DNA of 64,000 nt from Pseudomonas viridiflava. Its GTDB lineage: Bacteria; Pseudomonadota; Gammaproteobacteria; Pseudomonadales; Pseudomonadaceae. Every line of letters starts with the position of its first letter. Positions within the stretch are counted from its first letter, which is position 1. Below, piece after piece: positions 10,330-18,828 of the stretch. The translations under genes were made by a program, and so were the position numbers. The notes beneath the pieces were generated by a model that searched no databases, had not been told where the DNA came from, and was given only the letters and a program-made list of their open reading frames with translations. The DNA is taken from assembly GCF_900585905.1 (NCBI RefSeq), contig NZ_UTVH01000095.1:310001-374000 (forward strand). Reading direction: 5' to 3'.

Positions 10330-11181
10330 ATGGCGACAGTGCAGCAGCGAACCGTTGAAGCAATCAGCAAATCTCGTTCGGAGCTGATAGCTCAGTGGGT
10401 TGGCGCACTCCAGACCACCGGTGCGGCACGCAACCTCAAGGAAGACGACTTGCGCCAGCAGGCCGCAGACTTTCTGCAGTTGGTGATCGCCGTTGCCGAG
10501 AAGGGTCGTCTGCAATCGCTGGCGGGCAGCGACTGGGATGAAATCCGTCAGTTTCTGGAAAAGCTGTCGCAAAGCCGCGCCCTGGCTGGTCAGGATTCAC
10601 AGCAGACTGCCAGCTTCATCTTTTCCCTCAAGGGACCGCTGTTCAAGGCGCTGCAGCACGAGTACCAGGCTGAGCCAGCGGTCTATGCCGAGCAGTTGCT
10701 GGAAATCTCCGAACTGCTCGATGCGCTGGCCATGCACACCATCCGCACCTTCCAGAAATCCCGTGAAAACGTGATCAAGCGTCAGCAGGAAGAGCTGCTG
10801 GAATTGTCGACCCCGGTGGTCAAACTCTGGGACGGCGTGCTCGCTCTGCCAATGATCGGCACCCTGGATTCGCAACGCACGCAGGTGGTGATGGAGTCGC
10901 TGCTGCAGCGCATCGTCGACACCGGCTCGGAAATCGCCATCATCGACATCACCGGCGTGCCGACGGTCGATACCCTGGTGGCGCAACACCTGCTGAAAAC
11001 GGTCACGGCGATCCGCCTGATGGGCGCCGACTGCATCATCAGCGGCGTGCGTCCGCAAATCGCCCAGACCATCGTCCACCTGGGCCTTGATCTGCAAGGC
11101 GTCGTCACCAAGGCCAACCTGGCCGATGCCCTGGCCCTGGCGCTGCGTCGCCTGGGAATGACCGTTACCAAGGCGGTCTGA
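10330..11181 (+). CDS. rsbR: RsbR-like stressosome scaffold (RsbRD-type N-domain plus STAS)
   Basis: A 283-residue protein; the ATG at 10330 follows CAGGAGCAAAACAAG. Residues ~1-150 are an all-helical RsbRD-type sensor/N-terminal domain, and ~165-280 a STAS domain: 'SELLIDITGVPTVDT'-type strand ('AIIDITGVPTVDTLVAQHLLKT'), 'SGVRPQIAQTIVHLGLDLQGV'. Thr215 (VDT) and Thr247 (AQT) sit in the two stretches where RsbR proteins are phosphorylated by RsbT. RsbR and RsbS build the ~1.8 MDa stressosome that sequesters RsbT. Its stop is two bases from the rsbS start, so they are coupled. Homology is clear; what the N-domain senses is not. Confidence 0.92.
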   Translation: MATVQQRTVEAISKSRSELIAQWVGALQTTGAARNLKEDDLRQQAADFLQLVIAVAEKGRLQSLAGSDWDEIRQFLEKLSQSRALAGQDSQQTASFIFSLKGPLFKALQHEYQAEPAVYAEQLLEISELLDALAMHTIRTFQKSRENVIKRQQEELLELSTPVVKLWDGVLALPMIGTLDSQRTQVVMESLLQRIVDTGSEIAIIDITGVPTVDTLVAQHLLKTVTAIRLMGADCIISGVRPQIAQTIVHLGLDLQGVVTKANLADALALALRRLGMTVTKAV

Positions 11182-11183
11182 TC

Positions 11184-11546
11184 ATGGAACGCATTCCGAT
11201 TCTGCAAATGGGCGCCTACCTGCTGGTGACCATCCAGGTCGACATGCACGATCAGCTCGCGCTGACTTTGCAGGACGACCTGTCCGAACGCATCAGCAAG
11301 ACGTCCGCCCGCGGGGTGTTGATCGACATCTCGGCGCTGGACATCGTCGACTCCTTCGTCGGCCGGATGATCGGCACCATTTCCGGCCTGTCGCGGATCA
11401 TGGACGCCGAAACCGTGCTGGTGGGCATGCAGCCGGCGGTGGCGATCACCCTGGTCGAACTGGGCATGACCTTGCCGGGCGTCAGCACTGCACTCAACGT
11501 TGAGCGGGGCATGAAACTGCTGCATGAACGGGTGCTTGCGCAATGA
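11184..11546 (+). CDS. rsbS: RsbS-like single-domain STAS protein
   Basis: A 120-residue STAS-only protein matching RsbS ('VLIDISALDIVDSFVGRMIG'). Ser57 in the 'VDSF' motif corresponds to the serine that RsbT phosphorylates to release itself from the stressosome. 'PAVAITLVELGMTLPGVSTALNVERGM' fills the second half of the STAS fold. The gene starts two bases after rsbR stops and overlaps rsbT by four bases (ATGA), which fits the fixed stoichiometry expected of stressosome parts. In Bacillus, RsbS is the core binding site for RsbT; the same is inferred here. Confidence 0.92.
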   Translation: MERIPILQMGAYLLVTIQVDMHDQLALTLQDDLSERISKTSARGVLIDISALDIVDSFVGRMIGTISGLSRIMDAETVLVGMQPAVAITLVELGMTLPGVSTALNVERGMKLLHERVLAQ

Positions 11547-11947
11547 TCGTGCGCAGCAGCGGCACGCAGCCAGTGCTGATCGAGCAGGACGTGGTGCTCG
11601 CGCGCCAGACTGCGCGCAAGCTGGCCCAGGAGTGCGGCATGCGTCTGATCGATCTGACCAAGATGGTCACAGCGGTCAGTGAGCTGGCGCGCAACACCAT
11701 GGTCTACGGTGGCGGTGGCGATATGGACTGGCAGATTCTGGAAGAAGACATGCGCACCGGTTTGCGCATTACCTTTCGCGATGAAGGGCCGGGCATCCCG
11801 GATCTCAAACTGGCGATGACCGATGGCTGGACCTCCGGCAACGGCATGGGCCTGGGCCTCACCGGTGCCAAGCGTCTGGTCGATGACTTCGAGCTGGACA
11901 CCACGCCAGGCCTGGGCACAAGGATAACCATCACCCGATGGACATGA
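11543..11947 (+). CDS. rsbT: RsbT-like anti-sigma-type serine/threonine kinase
   Basis: A 134-residue GHKL-family switch kinase. The N-box is 'AVSELARNTMVYGGGG', the G1 box 'FRDEGPGIPDL', and the G2 region 'GNGMGLGLTGAKRLVDDFEL'. RsbT phosphorylates RsbR and RsbS and, once free, activates an output protein. In Bacillus that is the phosphatase RsbU; no rsbU, rsbV, rsbW or sigB lies here, so the output must differ, most likely the two kinases encoded downstream. It overlaps rsbS by four bases and the next gene by ten. Confidence 0.92.
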   Translation: MIVRSSGTQPVLIEQDVVLARQTARKLAQECGMRLIDLTKMVTAVSELARNTMVYGGGGDMDWQILEEDMRTGLRITFRDEGPGIPDLKLAMTDGWTSGNGMGLGLTGAKRLVDDFELDTTPGLGTRITITRWT

Positions 11948-12954
11948 ATCTGCGCAGCACCCTGACAATGGTGCTGTCGATTGATGACAGCAGCCAGGTC
12001 GGGCACGCCAGGCGCACCGCCGCGCAACTGGCCGAATCCCTGGGTTTCGATGACGTCGATGTCGGCCGGGTTGCCCTGATTGCGACCGAACTGACCAGCA
12101 ACCTGCTCAAGCATGCACAGCGCGGCGAGCTGCACCTGCGCGCCATTGGCGCGCAGGCCTTCACTGGGCTGGAGATCATTTCGGTGGATCGCGGGCCCGG
12201 TTTCGATCTCGTCGATTGCCTGCAGGACGGGTTTTCCACCGGCGGCACCCAGGGCATTGGCCTGGGCGCCATTGAGCGTCAGGCCGATGTGTTCGATGTG
12301 CATGTCGACGCGCGTGGCGCCGTGGTGATGGCGCGCTTCTATCCGCGTCAGCGCAAGATCAGAGACCTGCGTCTGGGCGTCAGCCAGCACTCCTTGCACG
12401 GCGACCCGGCGTGTGGCGACATTTGGTCCCTGGCCATCGAGGGTAACCGGGCCAGCGTGCTGATCATTGACGGCCTGGGTCACGGCCCTGAAGCCGAAGC
12501 GGCGGCCATGGCCGGGCAGGACGCGTTTCAGCGCCAGCCTTTCGATTCGGCCGCGCTGATTTTTGAAGAAATGCACCATGCCATGAAAGGCACACGCGGC
12601 GGTGCTGCTGCGCTGGCGCAATTCGAGGGGGCGAGCGCCAGCCTGCGCTTCGCCGGGATTGGCAACATCGGCGCGACCTTGCTCGAAAACGGCAAGAGCC
12701 GCGGGCTGGCCTCGCATCCCGGTATCGTTGGCCTGCAGTTCCGCAAGGTTCAAGCGTTTGAACAGAGCGAAGCGCTCGGCCAGCTGCTGGTGATGTACAG
12801 CGACGGCCTGCAATCGCGCTGGAACCTGACCGATTATCCCGGTCTGATCTACCGTCACCCGGCGGTCATCGCCGCTGTGCTGCACCGCGACTTCTGCCGT
12901 GGGCGCGATGACGTCACTGTTCTGGTGCTTGCTCTGGAGGCGTTCGATGCCTGA
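11938..12954 (+). CDS. GHKL ATPase fused to RsbX/SpoIIE-type phosphatase
   Basis: A 338-residue two-domain protein. Residues ~1-135 are a second GHKL ATPase domain ('ALIATELTSNLLKHAQRGEL', 'SVDRGPGFDLV', 'GTQGIGLGAIERQADVF') like RsbT/RsbW. Residues ~145-335 form a PP2C/SpoIIE-type phosphatase ('GDPACGDIWSLAIEGNRASVLIIDGLGHG', 'RFAGIGNIGATL', 'MYSDGLQSRWNLTDYPGL', 'RDDVTVLVL') with the metal-binding aspartates in place. RsbX resets the stressosome by dephosphorylating RsbR/RsbS; the fusion suggests kinase-like regulation of that reset. The gene overlaps both neighbours (10 and 8 bases). Start at 11938 is the usual one; ATG 11944 is possible. Confidence 0.9.
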   Translation: MDMNLRSTLTMVLSIDDSSQVGHARRTAAQLAESLGFDDVDVGRVALIATELTSNLLKHAQRGELHLRAIGAQAFTGLEIISVDRGPGFDLVDCLQDGFSTGGTQGIGLGAIERQADVFDVHVDARGAVVMARFYPRQRKIRDLRLGVSQHSLHGDPACGDIWSLAIEGNRASVLIIDGLGHGPEAEAAAMAGQDAFQRQPFDSAALIFEEMHHAMKGTRGGAAALAQFEGASASLRFAGIGNIGATLLENGKSRGLASHPGIVGLQFRKVQAFEQSEALGQLLVMYSDGLQSRWNLTDYPGLIYRHPAVIAAVLHRDFCRGRDDVTVLVLALEAFDA

Positions 12955-13813
12955 GACGATTCGCAACGATCAATCGGTCGAGCTGCAGCGCTTGCGCGAC
13001 GAAGCCGATGCCTTGCGCGCCGAGCTGGAAGAAACCAATCAGGGTGTGCTGGCGCTGTATGCCGAGCTGGACAACCAGGCCGATGAACTGCGCCAGGCGT
13101 CGGACCTGAAAAGTCGTTTCCTGTCGTACATGAGCCATGAGTTTCGCACGCCACTGGGCTCGATCCTGAGCATCACCAGCCTGCTCAAGGACGAAATCGA
13201 CGGCCCCTTGAGCGACGAACAGCACAAGCAGGTGGCCTTTGTCAGCGGCGCCGCCCGCGAGTTGAGTGACATGGTCGACGATCTGCTGGATCTGGCCAAA
13301 ATCGAAGCGGGGCGGATCACCATTTCTGCCGCCTGGTTCGACATGCTCGACCTGTTTTCGGCGTTGCGCGGGATGTTCCGGCCCATCGTCAACGGCTCGG
13401 CAGTGGACCTGATCTTCGAAGAGCCGTCCGGGTTGCCGCGGCTGTATACCGATGACAAGAAGCTCGCGCAAATCCTGCGCAACTTTGTTTCCAACTCGCT
13501 GAAATTTACTCAGCGCGGCGAAGTGCGGGTGTCGGCTAGGCTTGAGAATGAGCGCGAAATCCGCTTCGCGGTCAGTGACACCGGCGTCGGCATTCCTCAG
13601 GAAATGCATGGCGCACTGTTCGAAGACTTCTCGCAGATCGATTCGCCCCTGCAAAAGCGCCTGCGTGGCACCGGGCTGGGGCTGTCGTTGTGCAAACGCT
13701 TCGCCGAGTTGCTCGGTGGTCGTGTCGGGCTGGACAGCGAACCCGGGGTTGGCTCCACCTTCTTTGTCATCATCCCTTTGGCGATTGCGTCGGAGCCTGG
13801 CGATGAAGCGTGA
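12947..13813 (+). CDS. Soluble sensor histidine kinase
   Basis: A 288-residue kinase. Residues ~10-55 are a predicted coiled coil rich in Glu, Leu and Arg, then HisKA with the phospho-accepting His64 in 'YMSHEFRTPLGS', and a HATPase domain with 'NFVSNSLKFT' (N-box), 'DTGVGIP' (G1) and 'GTGLGLSLCKRFAELLGG' (G2). There is no membrane segment and no classical sensor domain, so its input must come from a protein partner. The position directly after the RsbRST genes makes released RsbT the natural candidate (inference). ATG at 12947 overlaps the previous stop by eight bases and the next gene by eleven. Confidence 0.92.
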   Translation: MPETIRNDQSVELQRLRDEADALRAELEETNQGVLALYAELDNQADELRQASDLKSRFLSYMSHEFRTPLGSILSITSLLKDEIDGPLSDEQHKQVAFVSGAARELSDMVDDLLDLAKIEAGRITISAAWFDMLDLFSALRGMFRPIVNGSAVDLIFEEPSGLPRLYTDDKKLAQILRNFVSNSLKFTQRGEVRVSARLENEREIRFAVSDTGVGIPQEMHGALFEDFSQIDSPLQKRLRGTGLGLSLCKRFAELLGGRVGLDSEPGVGSTFFVIIPLAIASEPGDEA

Positions 13814-15758
13814 ATCGCGCCTGCTGATCGTCGATGACAACGCTGCCACGCGTTATGCCCTGCGTCGTCGCATGGAGCGCCATGAGTTCCTGGTCAGCGA
13901 GGCGGGCACCGGCACCGAAGGGCTGCAGGCAATCGCCGCAGAGTTGCCAGATGCGCTGATTCTCGATGTCAATTTGCCGGACATGAGCGGGTTTGACATC
14001 GTCCGCCTGCTGCGCGCCGATCCGCGCACCGCGCTGCTGCCGGTGGTCCACGTCTCAGCGGCGTCGATTCAGACCACTGATATCGTCACCGGGCTGGAAG
14101 CGGGCGCCGATGCCTATCTGGTCCATCCGGTAGACCCCGATGTATTGCTGGCCACCTTGCGCACCCTGCTGCGGGTGCGCGATACCGAATATGCGCTGCG
14201 CGACAGCGAGGCGCGGTTCCGGGAGATTTTCGCCAACATTTCGGCGCCCATCGCAGTGATGGACGATCAGCTCAAGGTGCATGAGTGCAACCAGGCGTTT
14301 GCCCGGTTGATCAAGCAAAGCATCGACCAGCCCACCATCACCGATTCCCTCGACAGCGGGCAGGATGGCGTCATCGAAGACCTGCGCGCCGGGCTGGCTG
14401 CTGGCGAGCGCTGGAAGGGGACGTTGCGGATGAAGGTTCGCGGCCGCATTCGCGAGACCGAGTGGCAGGTTTCGCCTTACCGCACGCCGCAGCGCAGCCT
14501 GGTGTTCGTCGAGGACGTGACCGAGCATCGCCAGCGCGAACAGTCCCATCTGCGCCAGCTCGACAGCGTCAACAGCCAGTTGGCCCACGAAGTCGCCGAA
14601 CGTGCGCGCACCGAGGCGCAACTGCTGCAAGCGCAGAAAATGGATGCCATCGGCAAGCTGACTGGCGGCATCGCCCACGACTTCAACAATTTGCTGACCG
14701 GAATCATTACCGGGATTGAGCTGATCAAGAAGCGCGTCGAAGAGAATCGTCCGGAGAAGCTCCTGCGCTACGCCGAAGCGGCCCTGGCCTCGGCCTCGAG
14801 CGCTGCCGGGCTGACGCATCGGCTGCTGGCCTTTGCTCGCCAGCAGCCGCTGGATGCCCGCGCCATAGACATCAATGAGCACATTCGCTCCCTTGAAGAC
14901 TTGCTGCGCCGCACCATCGGCAAGCGTATCGCCCTGACCCTGGAACTGACGTCGCATTCTGCCATTGCGCTGGTGGATCCCAGTCAGCTGGAAAGCGCCT
15001 TGCTCAACCTGGTGATCAATGCGCGAGACGCCTTGCCTGATGGCGGCACTATTCGTGTGACCACGTTCGCCGCCCATTCGACCGGCAATTCCAGGCTGGC
15101 AGACGGGCCGTACCTGGCGCTGTCGGTGAAGGATGACGGGGTCGGCATCGATCACAGCGTGATCGACAAGGTGTTCGATCCGTTCTTCACTACCAAACCC
15201 ATCGGCGAAGGCACTGGGCTCGGGCTGTCGACCATCTACGGTTTTGCCCGTCAGTCCAGCGGTGATGTGGTAATCCGCAGCGCCGCCGGTCAGGGCACGG
15301 AGGTCACGCTGATGCTGCCCGCTGGGGTGGATATATTCCCTGCCACAGCAATTCCCGAGCAATTGCCGCAGCCTGGGGCAGGGCAGCACATCCTGATTGT
15401 CGAAGACACTGCGTCGGTGCGCATGTTCGTCAACGAATTGCTGGTGGATAACGGTTACCGCTGTACCCAGGCGGCCGATGTCGCCACCGCCTTGTCGATT
15501 CTTGAAAATGATCCCTCAGTGGACATGCTGCTGTCCGACGTCGGGCTGCCGCACATGAATGGCCGCGAGCTGGCCGACCATGCGCGTATCTGGCGGCCGA
15601 ATCTGCCGGTGCTGTTCATGACCGGCTACGCAGAAAACGCAATCAATCGTCAGGCGTTCCTGGGCAGCGCAATGGACATGATCATCAAGCCATTCAAGCT
15701 CGGGGCACTGCTCGACAAGGTCGCCAAGATGCTGGAGTCGGTCGCCGCGAAACCCTGA
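13803..15758 (+). CDS. Hybrid histidine kinase, REC-PAS-HisKA-HATPase-REC
   Basis: A 651-residue cytoplasmic phosphorelay protein. N-terminal receiver residues ~5-125 with Asp55 ('LILDVNLPDMSG'); PAS ~135-250 ('RFREIFANISAPIAVMDDQ'); coiled coil; HisKA with His292 in 'GGIAHDFNNLLTG', the NtrB-like HDFNN form; HATPase with 'VINARDALPDGG' and 'GEGTGLGLSTIYGFARQSSG'; C-terminal receiver with Asp579 ('LLSDVGLPHMNG'). The kinase encoded just before likely phosphorylates the first receiver. There is no output domain, so a further regulator elsewhere should take the phosphate. The start at 13803 lies inside the preceding stop; the longer frame upstream is a shadow. Confidence 0.92.
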   Translation: MKRESRLLIVDDNAATRYALRRRMERHEFLVSEAGTGTEGLQAIAAELPDALILDVNLPDMSGFDIVRLLRADPRTALLPVVHVSAASIQTTDIVTGLEAGADAYLVHPVDPDVLLATLRTLLRVRDTEYALRDSEARFREIFANISAPIAVMDDQLKVHECNQAFARLIKQSIDQPTITDSLDSGQDGVIEDLRAGLAAGERWKGTLRMKVRGRIRETEWQVSPYRTPQRSLVFVEDVTEHRQREQSHLRQLDSVNSQLAHEVAERARTEAQLLQAQKMDAIGKLTGGIAHDFNNLLTGIITGIELIKKRVEENRPEKLLRYAEAALASASSAAGLTHRLLAFARQQPLDARAIDINEHIRSLEDLLRRTIGKRIALTLELTSHSAIALVDPSQLESALLNLVINARDALPDGGTIRVTTFAAHSTGNSRLADGPYLALSVKDDGVGIDHSVIDKVFDPFFTTKPIGEGTGLGLSTIYGFARQSSGDVVIRSAAGQGTEVTLMLPAGVDIFPATAIPEQLPQPGAGQHILIVEDTASVRMFVNELLVDNGYRCTQAADVATALSILENDPSVDMLLSDVGLPHMNGRELADHARIWRPNLPVLFMTGYAENAINRQAFLGSAMDMIIKPFKLGALLDKVAKMLESVAAKP

Positions 15759-16298
15759 CCGGCTCTGGCTGGCGGGTGACCAGAGAGTCAGTATCGTCAT
15801 TATGTAGTGCTAAAAAATTACCACTACATAATCGTTGACGCCTGCCACTTCCCCTTGCATTATTCAGCTGTCTCCCCGATCGGGAGAGCAGTAAAAGGGT
15901 GCTCCTGACGTCAGGACGAGCCGTCGTGATGTTCCCGATGTGTGCTGCCCACAAGGCAGATTGATGAAAGCTGACTCGGCATTGTCGTCTTTTGGCGGGA
16001 AGAGGCCGGCGAAACGTCTTCATGATTCTTGTGGCTGGCATTGCAAGGGAGTTACCGAAGTAATGTCAGGTAATGGACGTTCGCTGTTTACCTTCTCGTT
16101 GTTTGCGCAATCGCGTAGTGGCTTTTGATCAAGGCTACACACCTTTGTTCAGGAACCGGCTCTGCACAATTCCGGGCGTTCGCAAGTGCGCCTGTTACTG
16201 CAGCGACATGACTCAGTTGGCCGATGTGATGATGTGTTTGAACTCACCCATTGAAACTCAGCAATCAATCATATTAACGAGCGGTCAAGGAGCATCAA
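15759..16298 (+). other. Non-coding region after the rsb operon
   Basis: The 540-base gap carries an 11-bp dyad (15799-15832) and otherwise only short frames without ribosome sites. Base composition is lower in GC than the flanking genes, and the segment 16240-16290 (rich in A and T) likely holds the promoter of the next small gene. No known RNA family recognised. Confidence 0.35.
15799..15832. promoter_or_regulatory. Perfect 11-bp inverted repeat, AT-rich
   Basis: Arms ATTATGTAGTG and CACTACATAAT are perfectly complementary around a 12-base A/T-rich spacer, 41 bases after the hybrid kinase stop. There is no T-run after it. The long spacer and AT-rich arms look more like a binding site for a dimeric regulator than a terminator, but a terminator role cannot be excluded. 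Confidence 0.45.
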
Positions 16299-16628
16299 AT
16301 GAACTTGAACAAACACCCCACTGTTGATGAACTCGCGCAATTGTTTGCGGCACGCAAGGACAGTCTCGATAACCACATCCTGTGGGTCTGCAAGGAAGGT
16401 GAAGTTCATATCGAGCCGCTGGCCTGCGGGACTCGGGAAGAAGAATTTCATGAGCACCGTCCGAGTATGCGTGCGAGGCTGCGCATGTACCGCCGTGGTC
16501 AGGGTTATGTTGGCAAGAAGGCAGCCGCTGACAAGGTGTTCATGACCCGGGTGCTGCAAACATTGAAGAGCGAATGGGTTGCCATTGGGCAGCAGTCTCA
16601 GGTTCGGGTGGTTGACCAGTTGTATTGA
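16299..16628 (+). CDS. Small conserved-looking protein of unknown function
   Basis: A 109-residue soluble protein with AAGGAGC upstream of the ATG. The sequence is charged (e.g. 'CGTREEEFHEHRPSMRARLRMY') with a C-terminal half rich in Lys and Val; no signal peptide, membrane helix or known motif. I do not recognise the family. It follows the rsb operon after a long gap and is followed by a possible terminator, so it is probably monocistronic. Confidence 0.7.
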   Translation: MNLNKHPTVDELAQLFAARKDSLDNHILWVCKEGEVHIEPLACGTREEEFHEHRPSMRARLRMYRRGQGYVGKKAAADKVFMTRVLQTLKSEWVAIGQQSQVRVVDQLY

Positions 16629-16756
16629 GTCATCTATCGGGAAGAGGCCAGCTTGCCCAGTACGACCGTGCTGCTTGCCACCGATTGGCTGGAAAACCTG
16701 ATACAGGCTTGTGCCTGTCAGCAAAGCTGTATAGCTTCAAGTCTTCAGAGTCAGCA

Positions 16757-16808
16757 TCGCAATGCTGCAGTGGTCTCAGACCTTGCATTGCGGTTCTGGC
16801 TTTTTTTT
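16757..16808 (+). terminator. Possible terminator after the 109-residue gene
   Basis: GCAATGC and GCATTGC arms (about 16758 and 16783) are followed within about 15 bases by a run of eight T. The stem is imperfect, so this is a tentative intrinsic terminator. Confidence 0.35.
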
Positions 16809-16916
16809 GCCTGGTCAGCGGCAAGCGTGATTTTCCAGCCAGTGTTTACGCCCGTCTGTAGTATGTCGCTGCCGACACCTGTCGGAACAACGATGAATGG
16901 GCACACCGAGGGCGGC

Positions 16917-18104
16917 ATGAACGAGTCTGAATCACTTTCCAGCAGGGATTTCATCCTGGTGGCCTGCGCGCTGCTGATCGTGATGGTGGGTACTACATTG
17001 CCCACTCCGCTGTACGTGTATTACCAGCAGCAAATGGGCTTCGGTGACACCTGGGTGACGCTGATCTTCTCGATCTATGCCGCAGGGGTCATTGCCGCGC
17101 TGCTGGCCGTCGGCAGTTGGTCCGATCAGCTCGGGCGCCGCCCCATGCTGTGCCTTGGCCTGCTGATGGGTGCCATCAGTGCGGGTATTTTTCTGTGTTG
17201 TGATTCCATTGGCGGCCTGTTGATGGGGCGGCTATTTTCCGGCTTCTCGGCCGGGATCATGACCGGCACGGCAACCGTGGCGGTGATTGAACTGGCGCCC
17301 ACATCCTGGAGCAAGCGTTCGACCTTGGTCGCCACTGCTGCCAACATGTTCGGCCTGGGGCTGGGGCCGCTGCTGGCCGGGCTGACATCCCAGCATCTGC
17401 CCCATCCGCTGCAACTGGTGTTCTGGCTGCACCTGGGCTTGCTGGCGGTCGCTCTGGTGGGTGTGCTGATGGCCCGGGAAACGGTCAAGCGCCCCGAAGT
17501 GCCGCGCCTGCGGGTCATGCGTCCATCGATTCCTGCACCGGTGCGCGCGCTGTTCATCCCAGCAGCCATCGCCGGGCTGGCCGGGTTCAGCGTCGCCGGG
17601 CTGTTCACCAGCATGGTGCCGTCGATCATGCGTCAGATCATGAACCAGTCCAGCGGGATTGTAATTGGCGCTGTGGTGGGGTCGTTCTTTGCCGCCTCGG
17701 TGGCGGGGCAGGCGTTGTTGCAATGGCTGCCAGCCCGTCGGCACATGTCTCTTGGCTGCATCAGCCTGATTGTCGGGATGCTGACCCTGGGTCTGAGCAT
17801 TGTGACCCAGCAACTGGTGTTGCTGATGGTGGCGGGTCTTGTCGCGGGAGTGGGTCAGGGCATGGTGTTTCGCGCCGGGATGGGCGCCGTTACCGCCGCC
17901 AGTCCACCACAGCAGAAAGCTGCCGTCGCTTCGGCGTTATTCGTCGTGTTCTATCTGTCGATGTCGTTGCCGGTAATCGCCGTTGGCGTCACGGTGCCGC
18001 AGTTTGGCTTGCGCCACGTCGGGGAATTGTTCAGCGTCATCGTGGCATTGATTGCGCTTGCCGCAATGTGGAGCATGAAGCGGGCACACGCAGCGCTGGC
18101 CTGA
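16917..18104 (+). CDS. MFS transporter, drug efflux type
   Basis: A 395-residue major facilitator protein with about 12 transmembrane helices. Helix 1 carries 'VACALLIVMVGTTLPTPLYVYYQ', typical of sugar/drug MFS antiporters, and the loop 2-3 motif 'GSWSDQLGRRPML' matches the MFS signature G-x3-D-x2-GRR. ATG at 16917 follows GAGGG; ATG 16893 would add eight residues; the frame is open further back but lacks a ribosome site. Substrate unknown. No regulator is adjacent. A strong terminator follows. Confidence 0.85.
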   Translation: MNESESLSSRDFILVACALLIVMVGTTLPTPLYVYYQQQMGFGDTWVTLIFSIYAAGVIAALLAVGSWSDQLGRRPMLCLGLLMGAISAGIFLCCDSIGGLLMGRLFSGFSAGIMTGTATVAVIELAPTSWSKRSTLVATAANMFGLGLGPLLAGLTSQHLPHPLQLVFWLHLGLLAVALVGVLMARETVKRPEVPRLRVMRPSIPAPVRALFIPAAIAGLAGFSVAGLFTSMVPSIMRQIMNQSSGIVIGAVVGSFFAASVAGQALLQWLPARRHMSLGCISLIVGMLTLGLSIVTQQLVLLMVAGLVAGVGQGMVFRAGMGAVTAASPPQQKAAVASALFVVFYLSMSLPVIAVGVTVPQFGLRHVGELFSVIVALIALAAMWSMKRAHAALA

Positions 18105-18122
18105 GCTGACTGATGCCAGTGA

Positions 18123-18150
18123 AAAAAGCCCCGCGAGTGCGGGGCTTTTT
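18123..18150. terminator. Bidirectional intrinsic terminator
   Basis: AAAAAGCCCCGC and GCGGGGCTTTTT form a perfect 12-bp stem with a GAGT loop, with A-run before and T-run after. It serves the MFS gene on the plus strand and the convergent PfpI-type gene on the minus strand. Confidence 0.9.
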
Positions 18151-18153
18151 CGT

Positions 18154-18828
18154 TTACAGGCGCTTGAGCAGCGCTTCTGCGGCTGCTTGCGAAGAGGCCG
18201 GATTCTGGCCGGTGATCAGCAGTCCGTCCTCGACCACGTAGCTGGCCCAGTCAGCCCCCTTGGAGTAATCGCCGCCGTTTTCCTTGAGCATGTCTTCCAC
18301 CAGGAAAGGCACGATGTCGGTGAGCTGCACCCCGTCTTCTTCGGTGTTGGTGAAGCCCGTAACCCGCTTGCCGTTGACCAGCGGCTTGCCGTCGGCGCCT
18401 TTGACATGACGCAGCACGCCCGGTGCGTGGCAGACGGCGGCAACTGGCTTGCCCGCTGCCTGGAACGCCTCGATCAGCGCGATGGAGTGGCGATCTTCAG
18501 CCAGGTCCCACAGTGGACCATGGCCGCCCGGGTAGAACACGGCATCGAAGTCTTCTGCCTTGACGTCGGCGAGGCGAACCGTGCTGGCCAGGGCTGCCTG
18601 AGCATCCGGGTCCTTGCGGAAGCGATTGGTGGCTTCGGTCTGGGCATCAGGCTCGTCGCTTTTCGGGTCCAGCGGCGGCTGGCCGCCTTTGGGTGAAGCC
18701 AGGGTGAGGGTCGCACCGGCATCTTTGAAGACGAAGTAGGGCGCGGCGAACTCTTCCAGCCAGAAGCCGGTTTTCTTGCCGGTGTCACCCAGTTGATCGT
18801 GGGAAGTCAGTACGAGCAATACGTTCAT
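18154..18828 (-). CDS. DJ-1/PfpI family protein (type 1 glutamine amidotransferase-like)
   Basis: A 224-residue cytoplasmic protein of the DJ-1/PfpI superfamily, Hsp31-like branch: 'VLTSHDQLGDTGKKTGFWLEE' at the N-terminus, 'FDAVFYPGGHGPLWDL' and the nucleophile elbow 'VAAVCHAPGVLRHV' with the catalytic Cys. Members act as glyoxalase III, chaperone or deglycase; the exact activity is disputed. Start at 18828 fits family alignment; an ATG five codons upstream is equally lacking in ribosome site. Confidence 0.88.
   Translation of the reverse strand: MNVLLVLTSHDQLGDTGKKTGFWLEEFAAPYFVFKDAGATLTLASPKGGQPPLDPKSDEPDAQTEATNRFRKDPDAQAALASTVRLADVKAEDFDAVFYPGGHGPLWDLAEDRHSIALIEAFQAAGKPVAAVCHAPGVLRHVKGADGKPLVNGKRVTGFTNTEEDGVQLTDIVPFLVEDMLKENGGDYSKGADWASYVVEDGLLITGQNPASSQAAAEALLKRL

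Noticed and set aside
11184..11947. Calling the rsb genes part of a sigma-B pathway
   Set aside because: No sigma-B, RsbW, RsbV or RsbU gene is present, and Pseudomonas is not known to have sigma-B.
15940..16128. 62-codon ORF after the stressosome operon
   Set aside because: No ribosome site, no recognisable motif, and poor codon pattern; overlaps other equally weak frames.
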